In this document: piece after piece, positions 37,901 to 46,669 of the stretch
Layout: every line of letters starts with the position of its first letter
How positions within the stretch are numbered: position 1 is the stretch's first letter
Assembly: GCF_000733945.1 (NCBI RefSeq)
Contig: NZ_JPOL01000002.1
Location: 2,543,001-2,607,000, forward strand
Direction of reading: 5' to 3'
Source: Flavimarina sp. Hel_I_48
GTDB taxonomy: Bacteria > Bacteroidota > Bacteroidia > Flavobacteriales > Flavobacteriaceae
Length of the DNA: 64,000 nt
Translations under genes and position numbers: made by a program
Notes under the pieces: model-generated
The model's database searches: none
Seen by the model: the letters and a program-made list of their open reading frames with translations, nothing else
What the model was told of the DNA's origin: nothing

Positions 37901-38063
37901 TGCAAACATATCCCTGGTAGGACGTAATCTCTTCTTTCTAATGAGAAATACTAAGGGTATTGATCCAGAATCATCATTCAATAGTAGTTTTGGTGCTGGT
38001 CTGGAACGTTTTGGTCTTCCAACAACTCAGACGTATGGTGTAAGCGTAAACGTTAAATTTTAA
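34950..38063 (+). CDS. SusC/RagA TonB-dependent outer-membrane transporter
   Basis: 1037 residues: signal peptide (about 1-23, ending GAFAQG), CarboxypepD_reg-like domain (about 26-110, GTVTDASNMPLPGATVVEKGT), the SusC-type link SLDEVVVTALGIKRQEKALGYS, the plug (about 115-240, NVVIRGGSSLSG, YVVDGIPIDN) and a 22-strand barrel ending in VSVNVKF. It imports oligosaccharides through the outer membrane with energy from TonB. It pairs with SusD 11 bp downstream, which marks the PUL core. The substrate should be the glycan handled by the flanking GH92, GH20, GH3 and GH29 enzymes. Confidence 0.96.
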   Translation: MNKKYLFFILLCCLCTTMGAFAQGIVVEGTVTDASNMPLPGATVVEKGTQNGTSTDFDGNYSIEVPGDAVLIFSMIGSASKEIPVNNQTNIDAVLDESTESLDEVVVTALGIKRQEKALGYSLSQVDGDEFSKVKVVNPINSLQGKVAGVNVTGSATGSSGTSNVVIRGGSSLSGSNQPLYVVDGIPIDNSNLGSATNYGGVDFGDGISSINPDDIASMSVLKGGAAAALYGSRASNGVILITTKTGKGQQGLGVELSSQVQFESLNSNIYEFQNEYGQGILGAKPVNGTEALSAGLLSWGGRLDGSLVPQFDGVDRPYSYSGNNVDKFYRTGTNLINTVAISKAGEGYNIRFSATNLDNEDIIPNAGLNRKSFSLNAGVQLADKLSLDVSGKYVLENVNNRPRLSDSPGNTNFSVVLTPPNVDVLDYKPGLNAEGTENRISTGSTYHQNPYFSAYNFSNESLKNRFIGSATLRYNVTDWMYVLGRAGIDQYVARQTSVEPFGTAYKPLGGMTEVAYNNSVVDADLMLGFEKTIADKYSFNIIVGGNSNDIKNERTELNGQEFVLPGLEDIANVNNRNYSYDYGQIKRGSLYYSAEFSYDDYLFITTTGRQDWFSTLSLNTKSSPNSYFYPSVSGSFVFSDAFKMPSWVTFGKIRAGYSDIGGGADDPYVLALSYGIFDNYKATGATGGVPLGRIVDNRLPNQELRPFSKKEYEVGVNARFFNSRLGLDLTYYSNKTTDDIVPISISNSSGYDAAFLNVGELTNNGIEMLLDGSPIRSENFRWDVTYNLTYNKNEVVKTDEDNNPFFVGTGAATGVNSQSGAIVGRPLGAIYGTTFVRDDQGRLQYDSDGTPTQGPNEFLGNGVAPWYMGLTNSFNIYDFNFSFLIDAKFGADIFSGTSAFANYYGAGQNTLEGRANGLDVNGVDTEGNAFSTTIAPENVQIYYQKLYQIAEANMQDADFIKMREVSLGYSIPSKALENTFLTNANISLVGRNLFFLMRNTKGIDPESSFNSSFGAGLERFGLPTTQTYGVSVNVKF

Positions 38064-38074
38064 TATAAATCAAG

Positions 38075-39619
38075 ATGAAAAGAGCATTATATATACTAAC
38101 ATTAATAGCATCATTTTCAATCATATCCTGTGATAAGGACTTTGATGAAATTAACGTAGACCCCACTACTGCTTCCCAGATAGACCTGCGGTATAAATTT
38201 CCAACAGCCATTTTATATGTTGCTGGTCAACGCTATGAATCCTGGCGGGCAAACCTAATTTATCAATCTACCATGATTCAGCATTTGTCTAATACCCAGG
38301 GTTACTGGAATGGTGATAAATATACATACAGTGCAGGATATGCTGAAGCATTCTGGACGGCACAATATCCACAAGGTGTAAAAAGCATTGAAGATATGAA
38401 AAACCAACTGGAAACAGCAGGGGACACGACTTCTGCAGAATATGCCATGGTGCGTATCCTACGGGTTTTTCAATACCAGCGGTTGACAGACCTTTATGGA
38501 GATGTACCTTATAGTGAAGCGGGAGCCGCATTCATAGATGATGACCTTAGACCTTCTTATGATCTACAGGAAGATATTTATGCAGATATGCTGAATGAAT
38601 TGAATGAATCTGCCCAACTTTTAGGCTCTGGGACGAGCGCACTTGGTACTGCAGATATTCTTTTTGCAGGAGATCAGTCAAAATGGAAGAAATGGGCATA
38701 TTCCCTTATGTTGCGTTTAGGGTTAAGGATGACAAAAGTTGATCCAGCGGCAGCTCAGGATTGGGCAGAAATTGCTATAGCCGGTGGTGTAATGGAATCC
38801 AATGAAGATATCGCCTATGTGGTTCATGAAGAGGGCAACGGGATAGTTCAAAATGGAAACGGAGAAGTGTTTACCGCAGACGGAACTCCACGTATGAGCG
38901 AGACCTTTATTAACTTTCTACAGGGAGATCCTAGGTTAACTATTTTAGCTGCGTTACCTGAAGATACTGGAGAGGTAGATAGTGATGGCAATGCTATACT
39001 TAGAAGTGATGAAGAACGTCTAGATCCTGCTGCACAACGCGGTTTACCTAATGGACTTGATGCAACTTTATTGAGAGAGTCTACAGGTGAAACAAATACA
39101 CAGGATTATTCTGAGCCAAATAGGCTGTATATAACAAGTGAAGCAGCACCTATGTTTTTCCAAACGTATGCTGAAGTTGAATTTATGCTTGCTGAAAGTG
39201 CCGTACGCTGGGGATCGGGTGATGGTGATGCGGCGGGGCATTATGCCGCCGGTGTTGAAGCAGCCATGAAATTTTTAGAACTATATACTCCTAGCGCTGT
39301 TATTAGTGACGATGCGATTGATCAGTATCTTCAGGAAAACCCACTTGACGCTAACAATGCGCTTGATCAAATCAACACGCAGTATTGGGCAGCAACGTTC
39401 CTGAATGAATATGAATCATATGCAAACTGGAGACGTACTGGTTTTCCAACATTGATTCCCGTTAATTATCAGGGAAATGTGACTAATGGTACTATCCCAC
39501 GTAGATTGACATATTTAACTTCAGAACCATTGACCAATGGTGAGAATTATAGGGCTGCAGTTGACTCTCAGGGTCCAGATCTTTTGACCACACGTATGTG
39601 GTGGGACGTAGCTCAATAG
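38075..39619 (+). CDS. SusD/RagB surface glycan-binding lipoprotein
   Basis: 514 residues with a lipoprotein signal (C19 in FSIISCDKDF). It has the SusD_2-type layout: DEINVDPTTAS start, YQRLTDLYGDVPYSEA near 140, WKKWAYSLMLRLGLRM near 210, FQTYAEVEFMLAESAVRWG near 370 and a C-terminal WRRTGFPTLIPVN. It forms the lid of the SusC barrel and binds the incoming glycan. It overlaps functionally with the gene 11 bp upstream; a 165-bp gap follows before the GH3 gene. Confidence 0.95.
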   Translation: MKRALYILTLIASFSIISCDKDFDEINVDPTTASQIDLRYKFPTAILYVAGQRYESWRANLIYQSTMIQHLSNTQGYWNGDKYTYSAGYAEAFWTAQYPQGVKSIEDMKNQLETAGDTTSAEYAMVRILRVFQYQRLTDLYGDVPYSEAGAAFIDDDLRPSYDLQEDIYADMLNELNESAQLLGSGTSALGTADILFAGDQSKWKKWAYSLMLRLGLRMTKVDPAAAQDWAEIAIAGGVMESNEDIAYVVHEEGNGIVQNGNGEVFTADGTPRMSETFINFLQGDPRLTILAALPEDTGEVDSDGNAILRSDEERLDPAAQRGLPNGLDATLLRESTGETNTQDYSEPNRLYITSEAAPMFFQTYAEVEFMLAESAVRWGSGDGDAAGHYAAGVEAAMKFLELYTPSAVISDDAIDQYLQENPLDANNALDQINTQYWAATFLNEYESYANWRRTGFPTLIPVNYQGNVTNGTIPRRLTYLTSEPLTNGENYRAAVDSQGPDLLTTRMWWDVAQ

Positions 39620-39784
39620 AATTCTTGCCCTACCCAATTTCCTTTTTCGGCAGGAGTTAAAAACCCTGTCGTTAAAGATCAATACAAATTCTGGGCTTTG
39701 TTGATTTATTATTTTTTAAACTTTACTTCTTAATTTGGCTGGTATCTTATATCAGCCATTTTTATTACCAAAAGAACCGTTTTA

Positions 39785-42190
39785 ATGACTTTTAGGCACT
39801 TTTTATATTTTACGATCTTTTTTATTCTTGGCGGATTTGCTTTCGGCCAAAATATAGAAGTTTATAAGGATAGTAAGGCGACTGCCGAGGCTCGTGCGAA
39901 CGATCTGGTCGAAAAAATGACCCTTGAAGAAAAAGTGGGTCAGCTCAGTACGCTGCTGGGTTGGAAAATGTATGAAAAAACTGAAAATCGTGTAACCGAG
40001 AGCAAAGCATTACAACAAGCGATAACCGATAAACATATTGGTGCGCTCTGGGGAACGCTGCGCGCTGATCCATGGACGCAAAAAACCCTTAAAAATGGAC
40101 TCGATCCCAGGCAGGCTGCACAGGAAACGAACGCCATTCAGAAGTATGCAATAGAGAACAGCCGTTTGGGAATTCCGCTTTTTCTGGCAGAAGAAGCGAT
40201 GCACGGTCACATGGCAATTGGCACCACGGTTTTCCCCAGCGGAATAGGTCAGGGAAGCACCTGGGATCCCGAACTATTGACTGAAATGGGCAGCGCAATC
40301 GCTGAAGAACTTCGCGTGCAGGGCGCGCATATAGGCTACGGTCCCATTCTGGATCTCGCCCGCGAACCACGCTGGTCACGGGTGGAAGAAACCTTTGGTG
40401 AAGATCCTTATTTAACCGCCCAACTAGGATTAGGGGTCATCAAAGGCTTTCAAGGCGAAGGTTTTGACAGTAATAATAGCAATAGCAATAAAAAGGTGAT
40501 CTCCACCTTGAAGCATTTTGCCGCCTATGGCGTTTCCGAAGGTGGTCATAATGGTAATGCGGTGCATATGGGTGTGCGCGAACTGTTTCAGGATTATCTG
40601 TACCCGTTCCGGGAGGCGATAGATTTTGGAGCGCTTTCTGTAATGACCGCGTACAGTTCTATAGATGGTATTCCCAGCACGGCGCACAGGGAACTTTTGC
40701 AGCAGGTTTTAAGGGATCAATGGAGATTTAAGGGATTCGTCGTTTCAGATCTTGCCAGCATAGAAGGCATTATGGGCAGCCACCATGTTGCCGCTACATC
40801 ACAAGAAGCCGCTGCTCTCGCCATAAATGCGGGTGTTGATGCTGATCTGGGTGGCAACGGTTTTGGCAGCGCGCTTTTAAAAGCTGTAAAATCGGGCAAA
40901 GTGGATGAAAACCGACTCAATGAGGCGGTAAAAAGGGTGCTTTTGTTGAAATTTCAAATGGGCCTTTTTGAACATCCATATGTAGATGTGGAGAAAGTAG
41001 AAAAGAATGTACGCACCACAAAACACGTACAATTGGCCAGAAAAGTGGCTCAAAAGTCCATTATTTTACTTAAAAACGAAGAAAATCTACTTCCGTTAAA
41101 GAAGAGTCTGAAACATATTGCGGTCATTGGCCCTAATGCTGATGTGCAGTATAACCAATTGGGCGATTATACCGCGCCGCAGGCGGAAGAAAATATTGTA
41201 ACCGTGCTGGAAGGAATTCAGGAAAAAATGCCGAACGCGGTGATAACCTACGCAAAGGGAACCGCGATACGGGATACCACGCAGACGGATATCGCAACCG
41301 CGGTAAACGCTGCAAAAAATGCTGATGTTGCCATTGTGGTGCTTGGTGGCTCCAGCGCGCGGGATTTTAAAACCGAATACCTGGAAACGGGAGCGGCAAC
41401 GGTTTCTTCGGGAAAAGATGACGTTTTGAGCGATATGGAAAGCGGTGAGGGCTACGACCGTTCCACTTTAAACCTTATGGGGAAACAGCTGGAGCTTTTA
41501 CAAGCGGTTTATGCCACTGCAACGCCCACGGTGCTGGTTCTCATAAAAGGCCGGCCACTTTTACTGAATTGGCCTTCTGAAAACATCCCAGCCATTCTGG
41601 ACGCGTGGTATCCCGGTCAGGAAGGCGGCAACGCTATTGCTGATGTGCTTTTTGGGGATTATAATCCGGCGGGACGCTTGCCTATTTCCGTGCCCAAAAA
41701 TGTGGGGCAGCTTCCGGTGTATTATGACTATCTGGGCCCAGAGCGTAGGGATTATGTGGAAGGGGACGGCAAACCGCTTTATCCTTTTGGCTACGGACTT
41801 AGTTTTTCTGATTTTGAATACAAAAATTTGAAAGTGAGCGAAACAGGTAGCGGAGAAGGAATCGAGATCAAGATAAATTTCAACTTAAAAAATACAAGTA
41901 CTTTTGATGGGGAGGAAGTTGCCCAGTTGTATATCAGGGATGTCGCGAGCAGTGTGGTAACGCCTGTGAAACAACTAAAAGCTTTTAAACGCCTGTTGTT
42001 TAAAGCCGGTGAAGAAAAAACGGTTCAGTTCACCTTAACACCGAAAGATTTGTCGCTTTTCAATACGGAAATGAAACAGGTGGCAGAAGCCGGTGAATTC
42101 CAACTGATGCTGGGCGCTTCTTCCGAAGATATACGGCTCAAGGAAACTTTTAAACTTAGTGAAACTATACTCTTGAATGATGAAAAATAA
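39785..42190 (+). CDS. GH3 beta-glycosidase (BglX-like)
   Basis: 801 residues: signal peptide (about 1-21, ending AFGQ), GH3 barrel with nucleophile D322 in GFVVSDLASIEG, GH3_C (about 430-650, VIGPNADVQYNQLGDY) and a fibronectin-like domain at the end (about 700-790). The family covers beta-glucosidase, beta-xylosidase and some beta-N-acetylglucosaminidases; the linker KHFAAYGVSEGGHNG and GH3_C presence look like BglX-type beta-glucosidases rather than NagZ. Its place in an N-glycan-type locus is therefore odd and suggests a further sugar or a different specificity. It overlaps the GH29 gene by 14 bp. Confidence 0.9.
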   Translation: MTFRHFLYFTIFFILGGFAFGQNIEVYKDSKATAEARANDLVEKMTLEEKVGQLSTLLGWKMYEKTENRVTESKALQQAITDKHIGALWGTLRADPWTQKTLKNGLDPRQAAQETNAIQKYAIENSRLGIPLFLAEEAMHGHMAIGTTVFPSGIGQGSTWDPELLTEMGSAIAEELRVQGAHIGYGPILDLAREPRWSRVEETFGEDPYLTAQLGLGVIKGFQGEGFDSNNSNSNKKVISTLKHFAAYGVSEGGHNGNAVHMGVRELFQDYLYPFREAIDFGALSVMTAYSSIDGIPSTAHRELLQQVLRDQWRFKGFVVSDLASIEGIMGSHHVAATSQEAAALAINAGVDADLGGNGFGSALLKAVKSGKVDENRLNEAVKRVLLLKFQMGLFEHPYVDVEKVEKNVRTTKHVQLARKVAQKSIILLKNEENLLPLKKSLKHIAVIGPNADVQYNQLGDYTAPQAEENIVTVLEGIQEKMPNAVITYAKGTAIRDTTQTDIATAVNAAKNADVAIVVLGGSSARDFKTEYLETGAATVSSGKDDVLSDMESGEGYDRSTLNLMGKQLELLQAVYATATPTVLVLIKGRPLLLNWPSENIPAILDAWYPGQEGGNAIADVLFGDYNPAGRLPISVPKNVGQLPVYYDYLGPERRDYVEGDGKPLYPFGYGLSFSDFEYKNLKVSETGSGEGIEIKINFNLKNTSTFDGEEVAQLYIRDVASSVVTPVKQLKAFKRLLFKAGEEKTVQFTLTPKDLSLFNTEMKQVAEAGEFQLMLGASSEDIRLKETFKLSETILLNDEK

Positions 42191-43643
42191 ATCAATAAAA
42201 ACCGGTCAAAACAGCTCATTTTTAAACATAAACAGACTGATTTTAGTCCTTTTTGTCTGTTTTTCCAGTGCGCTTTCTGCGCAAAACGAAGTGCACGAGC
42301 GTTCTACCGAATATGAAGCGCCCACAGATCCCCAGGTGCGGGAAAAGCTTGCCGAGTGGGGCGATCAGAAATTCGGGATGCTCATTCACTGGGGATTGTA
42401 CGCCGTTCCGGGAATTATTGAATCTTGGCAATTGTGCTCAGAAGACTGGATAGAACGGCCAGATGGTATGGCGTACAACGATTACAAAGAATGGTATTGG
42501 AATTTGAGTTCTGTATTCAATCCGGTGAATTTTGATCCTGATAGTTGGGCAGATGCCGCAGAAGATGCAGGGATGAAATATGTGGTTTTTACAACAAAAC
42601 ACCACGATGGTTTCAACATGTTTGACACCCAGCAAACCGATTTTAAAATCACGAACGGCCCCTTCAAAGACAATCCAAAAGCCAATGTGGCGAAATATGT
42701 TTTTGAAGCTTTTCGTAAAAAAGATTTTATGATTGGTGCTTATTTTTCAAAGCCAGACTGGCATTCCCAGGATTTCTGGTGGGATAAATACGCTACGCCA
42801 AACCGCAATGCAAACTATGACATTAAAAAATATGAGGACCGCTGGAAATCCTATCAGGATTTCACCTACAACCAGATTGACGAACTCATGCACGATTATG
42901 GGCAAATTGACATTTTATGGCTTGATGGTGGCTGGGTTCGCCCGCTGGAAACGGTAAATGACGAGGTACGTGCGTGGGGTGCGCCAATCCCAGAGTGGAG
43001 CCAGGACGTAAATATGCCAAAAATCGCCGAAATGGCGCGCGAAGCGCAGCCCGGGATCATTTTTGCAGACCGCACCGTACACGGCCCCTATGAAAATTAC
43101 CAGACCCCGGAGCGAAAAATACCGGAAACCAAACTCGATAACCCCTGGGAAAGCTGCCTGCCGCTGGGCAACAATTGGGGATATGTTCCCAATGATTCTT
43201 TTAAATCTTCGGCGGAAGTGATTCATAATCTCGTGGAAGTCGTTGCCAAGGGCGGAAACATGCTTCTGGGCGTAGGGCCACAATCTGACGGTAGAATTCC
43301 ACTTGAAGTGGTGAAAAAGCTCCGGGAAATTGGGAGTTGGCTGGATAAAAACGGCGAAGCCATTTATGGAACACACGCCATAGATTATTTTCAGGAAGAA
43401 GCTACTTTTTTTACCCAAAATGACAAGAAAACCTTTGCTATAGTTTGCTTGAAAGAAGATCAAAAAACACCAAAAAGCTTCTCCTGGAGCGGAAATATTC
43501 CTAAAAAAGGATCAAAAATAACCTGTCTGCAAACAGGAAAAACCGTAGACTGGCAACTTAAGGACGGGAAGGTTTCCGTTCAGGTTCCCGGTATATTGAA
43601 AGGTGAAAAACTGCCCGCACTTGCCTTTTCATTTTCAAATTAA
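42177..43643 (+). CDS. GH29 alpha-L-fucosidase, secreted (copy 1)
   Basis: 488 residues. The start ATGATG at 42177 lies inside the GH3 stop region (14-bp overlap), so coupled translation is likely. A long signal peptide ends SALSAQ (about 36). GH29 marks: FGMLIHWGLYAVPG near 68, VFTTKHHDGFNMF near 143 and the nucleophile in ILWLDGGW (about D250). It removes alpha-linked fucose with retention. It has no extra C-terminal binding domain beyond a small beta domain. A second GH29 follows 21 bp later with a different layout, so the pair probably splits the linkages (alpha-1,2/3/4 and core alpha-1,6 or 1,3). Confidence 0.93.
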   Translation: MMKNKSIKTGQNSSFLNINRLILVLFVCFSSALSAQNEVHERSTEYEAPTDPQVREKLAEWGDQKFGMLIHWGLYAVPGIIESWQLCSEDWIERPDGMAYNDYKEWYWNLSSVFNPVNFDPDSWADAAEDAGMKYVVFTTKHHDGFNMFDTQQTDFKITNGPFKDNPKANVAKYVFEAFRKKDFMIGAYFSKPDWHSQDFWWDKYATPNRNANYDIKKYEDRWKSYQDFTYNQIDELMHDYGQIDILWLDGGWVRPLETVNDEVRAWGAPIPEWSQDVNMPKIAEMAREAQPGIIFADRTVHGPYENYQTPERKIPETKLDNPWESCLPLGNNWGYVPNDSFKSSAEVIHNLVEVVAKGGNMLLGVGPQSDGRIPLEVVKKLREIGSWLDKNGEAIYGTHAIDYFQEEATFFTQNDKKTFAIVCLKEDQKTPKSFSWSGNIPKKGSKITCLQTGKTVDWQLKDGKVSVQVPGILKGEKLPALAFSFSN

Positions 43644-43664
43644 TCCCTTGCAAAAACAGATAAA

Positions 43665-45122
43665 ATGACATATAAACTAGTGAATTTCAGTGCTTTTTTG
43701 AGCATATTCCTTCTTTTTTCCTGTGCCGAAAAGCAGGAAGTAGCAGCTCCAGAAGCTGTGGGTCCCGTACCTACAGAAGAGCAATTGGCCTGGTATGATA
43801 TGGAAATGAACGCTTTCATCCATTTTACCACAAACACATTTACAGATAAAGAATGGGGCTACGGCGATGAATCGCCATCCATTTTTAATCCTACGGAGCT
43901 TGACGTAAACCAGTGGATGAATACCTTAGAGAAAGCTGGTTTTAAAGGCGTGATTCTTACCGCAAAACACCACGATGGTTTTGCTTTGTTCCCTTCAGAA
44001 TTTACAGAGCATGATATTGCAAATTCGCCGTACAAAGAGGGCAAAGGCGATATTGTGAAAGAAGTAGCAGAATCTGCCCGGGCGCACGACTTAAAATTTG
44101 GTATCTATTTATCCCCCTGGGATCGCAACCGCGCAGATTACGGCCAGGATTCTTACGTAACCTATTACCGTAACCAACTTAAGGAGGTTTTTGAAAACTA
44201 CGGTCCCGTATTTGAAATGTGGTTTGATGGCGCTAACGGTGGTGACGGCTTTTACGGCGGCGCAGATGAAGAGCGGAAAATTGATAAAACCGTTTATTAT
44301 CACTGGCCAGAAACACTGGCGATGGTAGAGGAAATAGAACCAAACGTGCTGTTTTTTAGCGATGCGGGCCCAGATTTACGTTGGGTAGGGAATGAAGAAG
44401 GTATAGGTGGGGAAACCAACTGGAACACGATCACGCCCGATACGCTCTATGCCGGTCAGGCCGGAATTACAGAGCTGTTGAAAACCGGTAGCGAAGATGG
44501 TACAGAATGGATTCCGGCAGAGGTGAATACCTCTATCAGACCCGGCTGGTTTTATCATAAAGCCGAAGATTCGCTGGTACGTGATGCAGAAAATCTGTTT
44601 CAGTTGTACTTTACTTCGGTGGGGCGCGGTTCTACTTTATTGCTGAATATTCCGCCAGACCGCCGCGGATTGTTTCATGAAAATGATGTAGAGGCCTTAT
44701 TGGGTTTCCGTAAGATTTTGGACAGCGTTTTTGCCGTTAATTTAGCCGAAAAAGCATCCATTTCAGCAGATTCTTTCCGTGGAAATAGTGCATCATATAA
44801 TGCCGAAAATGCGATAGATGCAGACCCGGAAACCTATTTTGCAACTGACGATGCCACCACAACCGCTACGCTGGAAATCGAACTTAAAAAGGAAGAGGCA
44901 CTGCATTATATCGTGCTTCAGGAGTATATCAAACTGGGTCAGCGTGTAGAGAAATTTAAGGTTTCCGCTTGGGAGAACAATGCGTGGAAGGAAATTGCAC
45001 AGGGAACAACCATAGGCCACAAGCGTATTTTAGAACTCAAGGGTATCAATACCACAAAAATTAAAGTAAAAATCACGGCTGCAAAAGCGAGTCCGTTGCT
45101 TTCTAATATTGGTCTTTATTAA
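43665..45122 (+). CDS. GH29 alpha-L-fucosidase, lipoprotein with F5/8-type domain (copy 2)
   Basis: 485 residues with a lipoprotein signal (C20 in LLFSCAEKQ). GH29 marks: AFIHFTTNTFTDKEWG near 50, ILTAKHHDGFALFPS near 97 and the nucleophile in EMWFDGANGG (about D188). The last ~130 residues (KASISADSFRGN..NAENAIDADPETYFAT) resemble an F5/8 type C carbohydrate-binding domain. This layout is usual in GH29 subfamily B enzymes, which prefer alpha-1,3/1,4 fucose on branched antennae; the subfamily is inferred. It sits in tandem with copy 1 and before the glycosylasparaginase. Confidence 0.92.
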   Translation: MTYKLVNFSAFLSIFLLFSCAEKQEVAAPEAVGPVPTEEQLAWYDMEMNAFIHFTTNTFTDKEWGYGDESPSIFNPTELDVNQWMNTLEKAGFKGVILTAKHHDGFALFPSEFTEHDIANSPYKEGKGDIVKEVAESARAHDLKFGIYLSPWDRNRADYGQDSYVTYYRNQLKEVFENYGPVFEMWFDGANGGDGFYGGADEERKIDKTVYYHWPETLAMVEEIEPNVLFFSDAGPDLRWVGNEEGIGGETNWNTITPDTLYAGQAGITELLKTGSEDGTEWIPAEVNTSIRPGWFYHKAEDSLVRDAENLFQLYFTSVGRGSTLLLNIPPDRRGLFHENDVEALLGFRKILDSVFAVNLAEKASISADSFRGNSASYNAENAIDADPETYFATDDATTTATLEIELKKEEALHYIVLQEYIKLGQRVEKFKVSAWENNAWKEIAQGTTIGHKRILELKGINTTKIKVKITAAKASPLLSNIGLY

Positions 45123-45233
45123 TTTTTTTTGCAATTGGATATATAGCAAAAGGTCTAATTTTAATACTTTTAAAAGCAATTTTAATCACCGGAAATGGTC
45201 AAAAAATCGATCATTTTAGGGAAAAACCTATTT

Positions 45234-46208
45234 ATGAAACGCAGACATTTTATCAAAAAAGCAGGAATCACAGGCATGGCAATCCCTATGATCCCAGGTA
45301 CCTTATCAGCCGCTACTTTCTCTGAAGAGCAAAAATCATTTGCTGGCCCGGTGTGTATTGCTACCTGGAATTTTCATGAAGCAAGTAAAAAAGCTGGCGA
45401 ACTTTTAAAAACGGGATCATCTGCCCTAGATGCTGTGCAGGAAGGTGTAATGGTAGAGGAATCAAATGTGGCAAACACAACCGTAGGCATAGGCGGTACT
45501 CCAGACCGGGAAGGCAATGTAACGCTAGATGCGTGCATCATGGCCCCTGATGGAAATGCGGGCAGTGTAGCTTATTTGCAAAATATAGAACATCCCGTGG
45601 CCGTAGCTCGTAAAGTGATGGAAGACACCCCACACGTTATGCTGGTAGGGGAGGGCGCGCTCAATTTTGCCCTTCAAAATGGTTTTGAAAAGCAGGACCT
45701 GCTTAATGACAAAACGCGCGCCGCTTATAAAGAATGGCTTGAAGAAAAGAAATACCAACCCATCATCAATATTGAAAACCATGACACGATAGGGATGGTG
45801 TGCATGGATAAAAACGGGGATATCGCGGGCGCTTGTACTACCTCTGGCCTGGCGTATAAAATGCAGGGCCGTGTGGGCGATTCGCCCATTATTGGCGCCG
45901 GACTTTTTATTGACAATAAGATAGGTGGCGCTGCGGCCACGGGTATGGGAGAAGAGATCATTAAAAATGTGTGCAGTTTTCTGGCAGTAGAGTTGATGCG
46001 ACAGGGTAAAAGTCCGAAAGAGGCCTGTAAACAAGCGGTAGAACGTGTCATAGAACGTAATCCGGGTTATATGGATTTTCAGGTTGCTGTGATCGCCCTT
46101 AATAAAAATGGCGAGACCGGTGGTTACGCCATTCATGACGGTTTTAGTTATATGGTAAATGCCGAAGGCAAGAACGAGAATGTAAAGAGTGGGTTTTATA
46201 AGGGTTAA
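45234..46208 (+). CDS. N4-(beta-N-acetylglucosaminyl)-L-asparaginase (glycosylasparaginase)
   Basis: 324 residues from the ATG at 45234; this places a Tat-like signal (KRRHFIKKAGITG, ending LSAA) at the N-terminus, where a longer frame from 45195 would bury it. It is an Ntn hydrolase made as a precursor that cuts itself before a Thr; the site is NHDTIGMV with T185 as the new N-terminal nucleophile, as in the Flavobacterium enzyme. ACTTSGLAYKMQGRVGDSPIIGAG and GEEIIK are family blocks. It splits GlcNAc from Asn of N-glycans once core fucose is gone, the last step of the pathway suggested by this locus. Confidence 0.93.
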   Translation: MKRRHFIKKAGITGMAIPMIPGTLSAATFSEEQKSFAGPVCIATWNFHEASKKAGELLKTGSSALDAVQEGVMVEESNVANTTVGIGGTPDREGNVTLDACIMAPDGNAGSVAYLQNIEHPVAVARKVMEDTPHVMLVGEGALNFALQNGFEKQDLLNDKTRAAYKEWLEEKKYQPIINIENHDTIGMVCMDKNGDIAGACTTSGLAYKMQGRVGDSPIIGAGLFIDNKIGGAAATGMGEEIIKNVCSFLAVELMRQGKSPKEACKQAVERVIERNPGYMDFQVAVIALNKNGETGGYAIHDGFSYMVNAEGKNENVKSGFYKG

Positions 46209-46301
46209 AAATTGATGTAAATAAATTCGAGATCAACATCCTAAGAGCCACAATTGTAAACTAAACGTTTTTAGTGTAGCGTGGATTGTTTGATTTTTTT
46301 G

Positions 46302-46394
46302 TGGGCGTTTCCCTGCGGGTAGGGCTTTGCGTTGCAATCTTTTTGATCGTGCCTTACAAAAAGGATTTCCACTGCAATCCCTAACGCAAAATCC
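46302..46394 (+). repeat. Extragenic repeat family A, copy 2
   Basis: GTGGGCGTTTCCCTGCGGGT, then AGGGCTTTGCGTTGCAATC, TTTTTGATCGT, AAAAAGGATTTCCACTGC and AATCCCTAACGC. It is in the same orientation as copy 3 (48202-48294); the two lie either side of the decarboxylase gene. Confidence 0.85.
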
Positions 46395-46647
46395 GTTTCT
46401 TAGGTTCAAAACTTTGAAAAAGTTATCTTATAAATTGGTTCCATCAAATAATAGTATCACTGAATGAATTTTCTTCCAACGTAATCGCTTTATTATTAAT
46501 CAAAATTAAAACGGCTCCAAAAAAAACTGAAAATAGGTCTTTTTGAATCTTTTTTTATTAATCCCGGTCCATTTTTTCGTAATAGATTTCAGCCCTTAAA
46601 TCCCGAATAATTACCCATTTTCAGCCGTTTTTCGCCTATTAAATCCC

Positions 46648-46655
46648 TAATTTTG
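46648..46655 (+). promoter_or_regulatory. Bacteroidetes -7 promoter element
   Basis: TAATTTTG fits TAnnTTTG exactly, 14 bp before the decarboxylase ATG. A T-rich run (GTTTTT, near 46627-46632) lies about where a -33 box would be. Confidence 0.5.
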
Positions 46656-46669
46656 CCGAAAATTTTATT

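Larger units (their letters stand above)
46209..46669. other. Intergenic region before the PLP decarboxylase
   Basis: This stretch holds repeat family A copy 2 (46302-46394) and a -7 box (46648-46655). I see no gene or RNA in the rest. Confidence 0.5.
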
